In this document: positions 54,022 through 62,500 of the stretch, in pieces
Layout: each line of letters opens with the position of its first letter
Numbering within the stretch: position 1 is the stretch's first letter
Origin: Massilioclostridium coli
GTDB taxonomy: Bacteria > Bacillota > Clostridia > Oscillospirales > Ruminococcaceae
Length of the DNA stretch: 64,000 nucleotides
Reading direction: 5' to 3'
Assembly (NCBI RefSeq): GCF_900095865.1
Contig: NZ_FMIZ01000006.1
Span: 434,001-498,000 of the forward strand
The notes under the pieces: model-generated
Seen by the model: the letters and a program-made list of their open reading frames with translations, nothing else
The model's database searches: none
What the model was told of the DNA's origin: nothing
Position numbers and translations under genes: made by a program

Positions 54022-55822
54022 CTAATTTGAGCACTGCCATAAATGCTTCCTGTGGGACTTCTACGCTGCCCAACTGGCGCATACGTTTTTTGCCTTCTTT
54101 TTGTTTCTCCAGCAGTTTCCGTTTACGGGTAATATCCCCGCCATAACATTTTGCCAGTACGTCTTTTCGCATCGCTTTTACGGTTTCCCGGGCAATAATT
54201 TTTCCGCCTACCGCTGCCTGGATTGGCACCTCAAACAATTGGCGTGGAATTTGTTCCTTTAATTTTTCCGCAATTCTGCGTGCCCTTGGATAGGCTTTAT
54301 CCTTATGCACAATAAAGGAAAGGGCATCCACAATGTCTCCATTTAATAGGATATCCAGTTTTACCAACTGGGATGGGGCGTAACCCATCATCTCATAGTC
54401 AAAAGAAGCGTAACCTCTGGTTCTGGATTTCAGCGCGTCAAAAAAGTCGTAAACAATCTCATTCAATGGCAGTTCATAATGCAATTCCGCACGGGTTTCC
54501 TCTAAATATTTCATATCCTTAAAGACGCCACGGCGATCCTGACACAATTCCATTACATTGCCCACAAAATCGGTTGGTGTTAAAATAGAAGCCTTCACCA
54601 TTGGTTCTTCTGCCAATGAAATAATTCCTGGGTCAGGGTAATTGGTTGGGTTGTCAATGTACTGTACTTCCCCATTGGTCAAAGTAATTCGATAAATTAC
54701 GGATGGGGCCGTAGTAATGATATCCAAATTATATTCCCGTTCAATCCGTTCCTGAATAATTTCCATGTGCAGCAAGCCAAGGAAGCCGCAACGGAACCCG
54801 AACCCCAGCGCAATTGAAGTTTCCGGTTCAAACGTCAAAGAAGCATCGTTTAATTGGAGTTTTTCCAGTGCTTCCCGCAAATCCTCATATTTTGCACCAT
54901 CCACAGGATAAATCCCAGAGAACACCATGGAATTTACCTGGCGGTAGCCCGGCAATGGTTCAGTAGCAGGGTTGTCCACCGTGGTGACGGTATCCCCCAC
55001 CTTGGTATCCCGGATGCTTTTAATCGAAGCGGCAATATATCCAACTTCCCCGGCAACCAACCCTTCGGTTGGAACAAGGTTTACAGCGCCCATATAACCC
55101 ACTTCTACTACGGTGAATTCCGCGCCGGTTGCCATCATTCGGATGGTCTGCCCCGGTTTTACCGTCCCTTCCTTGATTCTGACATAAACAATAACACCAC
55201 GGTAGCTATCATAATAAGAGTCAAAAATCAACGCCTGTAGTGGTTTTGTTTCATCTCCGGTTGGCGCTGGGATATCGGTTACAATACGTTCCAGCACTTC
55301 CTCAATATTAATGCCGTTTTTGGCGGAAATACGTGGTGCGTCCAGCGCTGGGATTCCAATAATATCCTCCACCTCGTGACAGACACGGTCTGGGTCAGCG
55401 GATGGAAGGTCAATTTTATTGATGACTGGCAAAATTTCCAGGTCATGGTCAATCGCCAAATAGGTATTTGCCAATGTTTGCGCTTCAATCCCTTGTGAAG
55501 CGTCCACCACCAATACAGCGCCTTCACATGCCGCTAAGGAACGGGATACCTCATAATTAAAGTCCACATGTCCCGGTGTGTCAATTAGGTTAAATTCATA
55601 GGTTTGTCCGTCTTTTGCCTGGTAGTTTAGCTTTACCGCGCGCGCTTTGATGGTAATTCCACGTTCTCGTTCAATTTCCATGTTATCCAATAGCTGAGAT
55701 TCCATATCCCGCAACGCTACTGCGCTGGTTTTTTCCAGAATACGGTCCGCCAGGGTGGATTTTCCATGGTCAATATGTGCAATAATCGAAAAGTTACGAA
55801 TGTTCTCACGTTTGGTTGACAA
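54014..55822 (-). CDS. lepA: Translation factor LepA (EF-4)
   Basis: 602 aa from a TTG at 55822 ([23 protein letters not shown]), preceded by AAGGAAG; an ATG nine codons earlier is the alternative, but length and the family start favour the TTG. GTPase with G1 AHIDHGKST, switch [10 protein letters not shown]3 DTPGHVDF, G4 NKID, then EF-G-like domains and the LepA-specific C-terminus [18 protein letters not shown]. Remodels stalled ribosomes and aids 30S biogenesis. Confidence 0.96.
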   Translation of the reverse strand: MSTKRENIRNFSIIAHIDHGKSTLADRILEKTSAVALRDMESQLLDNMEIERERGITIKARAVKLNYQAKDGQTYEFNLIDTPGHVDFNYEVSRSLAACEGAVLVVDASQGIEAQTLANTYLAIDHDLEILPVINKIDLPSADPDRVCHEVEDIIGIPALDAPRISAKNGINIEEVLERIVTDIPAPTGDETKPLQALIFDSYYDSYRGVIVYVRIKEGTVKPGQTIRMMATGAEFTVVEVGYMGAVNLVPTEGLVAGEVGYIAASIKSIRDTKVGDTVTTVDNPATEPLPGYRQVNSMVFSGIYPVDGAKYEDLREALEKLQLNDASLTFEPETSIALGFGFRCGFLGLLHMEIIQERIEREYNLDIITTAPSVIYRITLTNGEVQYIDNPTNYPDPGIISLAEEPMVKASILTPTDFVGNVMELCQDRRGVFKDMKYLEETRAELHYELPLNEIVYDFFDALKSRTRGYASFDYEMMGYAPSQLVKLDILLNGDIVDALSFIVHKDKAYPRARRIAEKLKEQIPRQLFEVPIQAAVGGKIIARETVKAMRKDVLAKCYGGDITRKRKLLEKQKEGKKRMRQLGSVEVPQEAFMAVLKLDE

Positions 55823-56107
55823 ATTAACACTTCCTTCTAAATGGTTCAAAATTTTATCAGGTTGTTTCTATTATAGTAGCTTTATCGGCGTAAACACACC
55901 ATCCCAATCAAAAACGCATAGAATAATAGAAATCTGGTTATACTGAATATACAATCATTTTTATAGTAAGGATATTATACCACAACCACAAACAGGATGA
56001 CAATAAGAATCCCTGCTGTGAAACCGCAGAATTTTGGGATAAAATTGGGGTAAAATAACCATAAAACAGGAAGAAAAAATTTTTTTGAATTTTTTTCGAA
56101 AAAAGTG
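55823..56107. other. Region upstream of lepA
   Basis: About 285 bp between lepA and the tRNA-Lys promoter, AT-rich. No gene supported; a purine-rich stretch at ~56070-56105 precedes the tRNA promoter. The lepA promoter is not clear-cut. Confidence 0.35.
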
Positions 56108-56136
56108 TTGACAAAACGTTGTAGGGCTGTTATAAT
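56108..56136 (+). promoter_or_regulatory. Consensus promoter of tRNA-Lys
   Basis: TTGACA (56108-56113), 17-bp spacer, TATAAT (56131-56136), both perfect. Confidence 0.9.
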
Positions 56137-56140
56137 AAAT

Positions 56141-56185
56141 AAGCACTTTGATGAGAGACAACTTCAAACACCAAGTGCTTTTTAT
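56141..56185 (+). terminator. Terminator-like hairpin in the tRNA-Lys leader
   Basis: AAGCACTT pairs with AAGTGCTT around a 25-nt loop and TTTTAT follows, between the promoter and the tRNA. It could act as an attenuator, or only mark a processed leader. Confidence 0.55.
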
Positions 56186-56193
56186 AAGAGTGA

Positions 56194-56269
56194 GAGCCAC
56201 TAGCTCAGTTGGCAGAGCATTTGACTTTTAATCAAAGGGTCCGGAGTTCGAATCTCCGGTGGCTCACCA
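56194..56269 (+). tRNA. tRNA-Lys(UUU)
   Basis: 76 nt with encoded CCA. Acceptor arms GAGCCAC / GTGGCTC, D-loop AGCTCAGTTGGCAGAGCA, anticodon stem TTTGA / TCAAA with loop CTTTTAA (anticodon TTT), T-arm CCGGAGTTCGAATCTCCGG. Confidence 0.97.
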
Positions 56270-56275
56270 TAACAA

Positions 56276-56380
56276 ACGGTCTATTAAATTTTATCTGAAT
56301 GACTTAATATCACAATGACGCAATTGCTCGGAGTGGTGTTAAGAGGCGTTGGGGCGTCAGGTGTAAATTTAATAGACCGT
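56276..56380. repeat. 105-bp element with perfect 16-bp terminal inverted repeats
   Basis: Ends ACGGTCTATTAAATTT (56276-56291) and its exact complement (56365-56380) enclose 73 bp that has its own GACGC / GCGTC pairing. It begins 6 bp after tRNA-Lys and T-rich sequence follows, so it may be the tRNA transcript's terminator, a structured small RNA or a MITE. Confidence 0.6.
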
Positions 56381-56391
56381 TTCATTTTATC

Positions 56392-56430
56392 CAAAACCAG
56401 ACGGATGTTGCGATCTTATTCTGGTTTTTC
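56392..56430 (+). terminator. Second terminator after tRNA-Lys
   Basis: AAAACCAGA pairs with TCTGGTTTTT (about 18-nt loop), followed by C and a T-rich stretch on +. Confidence 0.65.
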
Positions 56431-56595
56431 ATACTTTTTCATTCATAAGGAAACAGACAAAAAAAGACCCATATCGGGTCATAATTAATATTCAACAGCA
56501 TATTAAAGCTAAGCTTGAAAAAGTATACATATCCTAATGCTTTATTAAAAAATTGGACATTTACTTTATCCGTTTATAAAAGACAGGAAATGAAG

Positions 56596-58146
56596 ATGAA
56601 AAAAGGAATACAGCTGAATCCGGTTTTGGACCGGATTACATTAAAACAGGTCAATCGGATTTTATCCGTTATTTTTATTATTTCTTTAGCGCCATTGTTG
56701 ATACTGGCATTTTTTGACCATCCAGCAATTGACGATTTTGTGTTTGGGGCACAAATCCATCATACAATCCAGGCAGGAGGCTCTATATTTGATACAGTAA
56801 GAGTTGCGGTAGAACAGACAGCCCAAGTTTATCAGGAATGGCAGGGGAGCTTTGCCGCAGTGTTTCTATTTTCTTTCCAGCCTGCTGTATGGGGTGAATC
56901 TTTTTATTGGATCACTCCGTATATTATGCTGGGTATTTATGTGATAAGTACTTTTTTCTTTGGAAAGGTTTTGTGTGTGGATCTGTTAAAGGCATCTAAA
57001 GCACAGTGGTGTTTGTTGTCAGTCTTGATTATGGGGATTTCGATTCAGACAATGCCTTCACCGGTTCAAGGAATTTACTGGTATAACGGTGCGGTTTATT
57101 ATACCTTCTTTTATTCTTTGGGTTTATTGTTATGGGGCTGGATTTTACAGGAACACTTGAAACATCCTTCTTTCTTGCGAAAGGGTATCATCCTTGTCTT
57201 TTGCGTTTTGATTGGAGGAGGAAATTATATAACAGCTTTGTTAAGTGTATTGTTGTTATTTATATGGCTTGCGGTTCATATCTATCGCAAATTACCTGGG
57301 CGCTGGTTTATTTTTGTTGCGCTTGTAGTGTTAGCAGGGGCTTTTGTCGTTAGCATCATTGCTCCAGGGAATCTCGTACGTGCTCAAAGCTATGAGAAAC
57401 AATCCATTTTAATGACGATTTTGGACTCCTTTTATTATGGTAGTTATTTTATTCGGGAATGGAGTGAGCCCCTCTTTTGGGGAGTTTCCATTGCAATGGC
57501 ACTGGTGTTTTGGAAGATGGCTGGAAAAACGACCTACCATTTTCGTTATCCGTTGCTGGTTAGTGTAGGAATTTTTTGTCTGTATTGCGCGCAATTTTCT
57601 CCAGCACTATACGGTATGGGAAGCTATGGGGAAGGGCGTATCCTCAATATTATCTATTTTTCGTTTTGGTTATTATGGGCTGCGCAATTGTTTTATTGGT
57701 GTGGATGGCTCCGCAGAAAAATAAACCACTATTGCGCAACACATAGGGAAAACCAATGTGGAATGAGAAAGGGTTTTCGAAAATCCAAACCTTATATGAT
57801 TGCTTTCTGCACCTTAATAGTAGTTGCTGGATGCGGCATCCGTATGGCGAAAGATGACCCTGCGGATTTTCATGGGCTGATCAGCTTGGAAGCGACCTAT
57901 TCTCTGGTAAGTGGGGAAGCGGCCAGCTATGACCAGGAATATCAAAATAGGTTAGAATTGTTAGAGGACCCCGCTATCCGACAGGCAAAACTTACCCCCT
58001 ATACTAAACGCCCCTATTTGCTTTATTATGGAGATTTAACACAGAAGATTGATTATCCATGGTCCAATCGAGCGATGGCAAGATATTACAAAAAAGAATC
58101 TGTCTGGGCTGACTGGAAAACCTATCATCAAATATTTCCAGATTAA
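56596..58146 (+). CDS. DUF6056-like polytopic membrane protein
   Basis: 516 aa from the ATG at 56596 (MKKGIQLNP), chosen for AGGA 8 nt upstream; the open frame starts 27 codons earlier without a site. About 11-12 transmembrane helices. The first luminal loop carries HPAIDDFVFG and later QEWQGSFAAVFLFS and GIYWYNGAVYYT, the pattern I recall for DUF6056 proteins, distantly like GT-C glycosyltransferases with an acidic pair in the first loop. The C-terminal ~90 residues are soluble. Possible cell-envelope glycosyl transfer; unproven. Confidence 0.75.
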   Translation: MKKGIQLNPVLDRITLKQVNRILSVIFIISLAPLLILAFFDHPAIDDFVFGAQIHHTIQAGGSIFDTVRVAVEQTAQVYQEWQGSFAAVFLFSFQPAVWGESFYWITPYIMLGIYVISTFFFGKVLCVDLLKASKAQWCLLSVLIMGISIQTMPSPVQGIYWYNGAVYYTFFYSLGLLLWGWILQEHLKHPSFLRKGIILVFCVLIGGGNYITALLSVLLLFIWLAVHIYRKLPGRWFIFVALVVLAGAFVVSIIAPGNLVRAQSYEKQSILMTILDSFYYGSYFIREWSEPLFWGVSIAMALVFWKMAGKTTYHFRYPLLVSVGIFCLYCAQFSPALYGMGSYGEGRILNIIYFSFWLLWAAQLFYWCGWLRRKINHYCATHRENQCGMRKGFRKSKPYMIAFCTLIVVAGCGIRMAKDDPADFHGLISLEATYSLVSGEAASYDQEYQNRLELLEDPAIRQAKLTPYTKRPYLLYYGDLTQKIDYPWSNRAMARYYKKESVWADWKTYHQIFPD

Positions 58147-58199
58147 AACTGCAATCCAGCTATTACTAACTAGGAATTTTAGCACAATAGAAAAATGAA

Positions 58200-58234
58200 A
58201 AATAGGAGACATAAATATGTCTCCTATTTTTTAA
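58200..58234. terminator. Bidirectional terminator between DUF6056-like and AraC genes
   Basis: AATAGGAGACATA pairs with TATGTCTCCTATT and six T follow on +; A-run upstream serves the minus-strand AraC gene. Confidence 0.85.
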
Positions 58235-59331
58235 GGTAAAGATATTTTTCCATTTTCTTGTTTCATAGATGGAATAGCCATATTATCTTTTTTCCAAGAA
58301 GCATATTGCTTTGGGGTAATTTGAAAAGCTTTTTTAAATGCTTTTTCAAAGCCATTTCGGTCGCTGTATCCCAGGTTGGCGGCAATGGTTTCGATATCCA
58401 AATCACTGTTGCAAAGAAGTTCTTGCGCTTTCCTCAATTTTAAATGGTTGACGGTTTCACTAAATTTTTTTCCAGTCTGTTTTAAAATAAATTGTGAAAT
58501 ATAATTTTGGGAATAATGGAACTGTTCCGACAATTCTTTTAAGGTAACTGTTAAAAAATGGCTGTTGATATATGCTAGTACATCAAAAATTTGTAGGCTT
58601 TCCTTTTGTTTTGCGGATTTAAGCTGTTTTTCATATTGGCGGGATAGTTCTACCATAATGGAACAAAGCATATAACACATCATGGATTGGTTCAGCCTTT
58701 GTTTTTCCATATATTCCTGTAATAGGCGCAATAAATAAAACTCAATGTGGCTGTTATTTGTTACGTCAAACTTGATAAAATCAGGGATAGGACTGGGATC
58801 ATATAAGGAGCGGGTAAAAAACTGGTAAAACATATCGTTGCTATCCAACATGGATAAGATTTTATCGGTAAAAGTAGAGCGTTTTACTAAAATATTAATT
58901 AAATTAGTGGTTTCATCCACCAATAGAACGCTATGGGATTGCTGAGTATTTAAAACACAGATGGAGCCAGGCTTTAGACGGTACTCTTTCTGATTGATGA
59001 AGCAACAGCATTCTCCGGAATAAACATAGTACAGCTCAAAAAAATTGTGCTGATGCAGAAATTTTTTTGCAAGTTGATACCGATTTTCAAACGAATCCCC
59101 CTCTTTGGATGGAAAAATAGGGGAGATAAAATCAAGATAAACGGTAATTTCCTCATTTTCATCAAAAAAAGCCCGTTCATCAAATCCAAACTGGGCTGGA
59201 GGAGCAAGTTCTCCAGCTTGGATTTTTTCCCTTAACCGCTGCATACGATGGATCATATTTGTCATATGTACTGGATGTTCCCGTATATTTTGAATAATAG
59301 CATCAATCTGTTGACGGATTGTTTTTTCCAT
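58231..59331 (-). CDS. AraC-family regulator with N-terminal cupin (copy 3)
   Basis: 366 aa from the ATG at 59331 (MEKTIRQQ), with GGGAGAAG just upstream; the open frame extends 19 codons further without a site. Cupin-like sensor with HNFFELYYVYSGECCCFINQ, the NLINILVKRSTFTDKILSMLDSND block shared with the copy at 26335, and a C-terminal AraC domain: LKELSEQFHYSQNYISQFILKQTGKKFSE and LGYSDRNGFEKAFKKAFQITPKQY. Divergent from the GH78 rhamnosidase 207 bp away, its probable target. Confidence 0.9.
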   Translation of the reverse strand: MEKTIRQQIDAIIQNIREHPVHMTNMIHRMQRLREKIQAGELAPPAQFGFDERAFFDENEEITVYLDFISPIFPSKEGDSFENRYQLAKKFLHQHNFFELYYVYSGECCCFINQKEYRLKPGSICVLNTQQSHSVLLVDETTNLINILVKRSTFTDKILSMLDSNDMFYQFFTRSLYDPSPIPDFIKFDVTNNSHIEFYLLRLLQEYMEKQRLNQSMMCYMLCSIMVELSRQYEKQLKSAKQKESLQIFDVLAYINSHFLTVTLKELSEQFHYSQNYISQFILKQTGKKFSETVNHLKLRKAQELLCNSDLDIETIAANLGYSDRNGFEKAFKKAFQITPKQYASWKKDNMAIPSMKQENGKISLP

Positions 59332-59538
59332 ATACTCTTCTCCCTTTCTTGGTAATTTTATCATAACAAGTTGGTTCTGATTTGTCAATCTTGCTAATAA
59401 ATATTTTAAAGTGATAGAAATTTTACGAAAAACAGCCTGTTTGTAGAGAAAATGAACCTGTATTTTCCACTTTTATATATGGTAAACTAGAGGTGTTGTG
59501 AAACGGAAATCACAAAAAATAAAAATGGAGGGAAATTT

Positions 59539-62500
59539 ATGAAGAAAACAAAAATGAAAATTGCTGCTTTTGTGGTAGCGGCAGCGATGGCAACAACTAT
59601 GGTTCCAGCAACCTTATTTGCTTCTGCTGCACCTGATGTATCAACCACAATTGTAAACATGAAAACCGATGGTTTGGTTAACCCATTGGGGATTGATGAT
59701 ACTGTGCCAGAATTCAGCTGGCAGATGGATTCTAATGTAATTGGGGCAAAACAGGAATCCTATCATATTGTAGTAAAAGATAAAAAAGGTGCTGTAGTTT
59801 GGGATTCTGGTATTGTAAAAGATTCGAAATCCACCTTTATCAAATATGCTGGTGATGCTCTGGATGCAAAATCTACGTATACCTGGACGGTAACTGTAAC
59901 AGATGAAAACGGAAAAACCTATACATCTGATCCTGCCATTTTTGAAACAGGGCTGATGAGCACTTCCCAGGATGCATGGGGAGGAGCAGAGTGGATTGGT
60001 GCAGATGAATTGACATTTGATGCAACTTCTGCCTGTTATTTTGATTTAGGTACTACCATTACCATTCCAGAAGGAAATACCAAAGCATCCTTAATTTTAG
60101 GCGCAAATGATTTTCGTCTAAATAATGAATATTTTAATATCTGGCGGGATGGTGGAGAAAACTACTTTAAATATGAAATTGATATCACTGATCCAAACGC
60201 AGCCAAATTAAATATTTATGTGGTTGGCATGCCAGCAATGCTTCCTGTATTTGACGAAAATGGAGACCCTGTCATGGAAGATGGCTGGGGTGGTCCAACA
60301 CAGAAGATGGAAGCTCAGGAAGTAGAAAATGATCCTTCTGTCCCCGATATTACAATTGATATCAGTAAAGTAATCAATGCGGAGAACGCACACCAACCAA
60401 TCACAATTTCTGTGGATACTGCTTCTCAGGAAAGCAGTAAGGTAACCTGTACGATTAATGGTACTGTAGTGGATAATGGACGTCAACTTAACCCATTAGG
60501 AGCAGGCGGGAACTACAACAGTTTCCCAAATGTAAATTCTGTTGGCTTTGCGGTTCCAGCTGGTGAAACCGCTACTTACAGTAATTTTGAAATCCGTAAT
60601 CCAGGTCCATATAGCACTGGTATGCTGTTTGACGCTACAACAGGTGCAACCTATGATATCTTTAAAGGGTTGGATGGCGTTACGGTTAACGATGACAACA
60701 CCATTACTGTTGGAAAAAAGGATGCGGATGTTCTAGCATACGCTGACCCATCCTATGGTTCCGCCCCAATGTTGCGTACAGAATTTAACGCAGACAAAGA
60801 AATTGCTTCTGCCAAAATGTATGTTACCGCAGCTGGTATTTATGAAATGTATATCAATGGCGAAAGAATGGGCGATGACTGGTTTAATCCAGGAAACACC
60901 GAATACCGAGAAGAAATGGCTTACCATACCTATGATGTAACCGATATGCTCAAACAGGGCGAAAATGCAATCGGAGCAAAATTAGGGGAAGGCTGGTGGA
61001 GTGGTTATATGTCCTTTACTGCCAGCAATTACAACTACTATGGCGATAAACAAGCTTTGATGGCAAAACTGGAAGTAACCTATGCGGATGGTTCCACTGA
61101 GACCATTGTAACTGATGATGCAACTTGGGATTATTATGGGGATGGTCCAGTAGAATATGGTTCCTTCTTCCAAGGGGAACGCTATGACGCTACCAAAGAA
61201 GCCGCCATTGAAGGATGGGATGAAGCTGGCTATGACGATTCTCAGTGGAGAGATGCTGAAGTGATTCCATTCCGTGCGCAATTCGATGATTTTGATATGG
61301 TTACCCGTTATGACGAACCAGCAGGTATTGTAAACGAAATCCCTGTGCAGGAAGCTTTAGGGGAGTCCCGTCCAGGTTCAGGTTCCTACATCTATGATAT
61401 GGGTGAAAACGTAATTGGTGTTCCACAAATTACAATTCCAGAAGGATATGTAGAAGAAGGACAGGAAGTAACTATCCGTTACGCGGAAATCCTTTATCCA
61501 GATAACTTAGAAGAATATACAAGCGCGGATATTGACGGCTTACTGATGACAGAAAACTACCGTGCTGCAATGTCTACTGATTTCTACACTGCAAAAGCTG
61601 GCGAAAATGTAATTGAACCTCATTTTACCTTCCATGGGTACCGCTATCTAGAAATTACAGGGTTAAAGAAAGAGTTACCAGCAGACTGCATTAAAACGTT
61701 AATCATCTCCTCTGTAGATACCACTGCCACTTATGATAGCTCCAATGCTTTGAGCAATAGGTTGTTTAAAAACGTTCAAAACTCCCAGACAAGTAACTTC
61801 TTATCTCTACCAACCGACTGTCCACAGAGAAATGAAAGAATGGGATGGACTGGCGACGCTCAGGTATTCTCCCGTGCGGCAAGCTATAATGCAGATGTAT
61901 ACAACTTCTATCGTCAATGGTTAAATTCTTTACGTGCAGAACAGGGCGAGGCTGGTGACCTGCCAGTATATGCTCCAGCATTTGGTTCCTATGACTTAGA
62001 AGATACTTCCAGTGAAGTTGGTACAGGAAATCCAGGTGGCTTTAATGGTGTTTCCTGGGATGCGGCTTTAACATTGGTTCCATGGCAAATGTATCGTCAA
62101 TATGGAAATCCATCCATTATTGAAGATAATATTGATGCAATCTACAAATATTTGAATTATCTTGACAATAATGATATGACATACACCAATGAGGATGGCG
62201 AACAAGTAACAGAACCATCCTTAACCAGCAAAACTGGTTTCTTGGCAGACTGGCTCTCCCGTGTATCCACAGATGCTGCGTTAATTAATAACGGCGTATA
62301 CATTTATTTAATGGATGTTGCTTCCCAAATGGCGGAAGTTGTTGGAAGAACCGATATGGCTGTCGAACTGCGTACTCGTTACGATACAGCAAAAGAGGCT
62401 TGGAACAGAATTTATGTTGATCCAGAAACCGGTAAAACAAAAACTCCAAATGGAAAAATTCAGGATACAGAAGCTTCCTATGCAACCGCACTGGTTTACA

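Noticed and set aside
54014-55849. lepA starting at the ATG at 55849
   Set aside because: The TTG at 55822 has a better-placed ribosome site and gives the family-typical N-terminus; the ATG form would add nine unusual residues.
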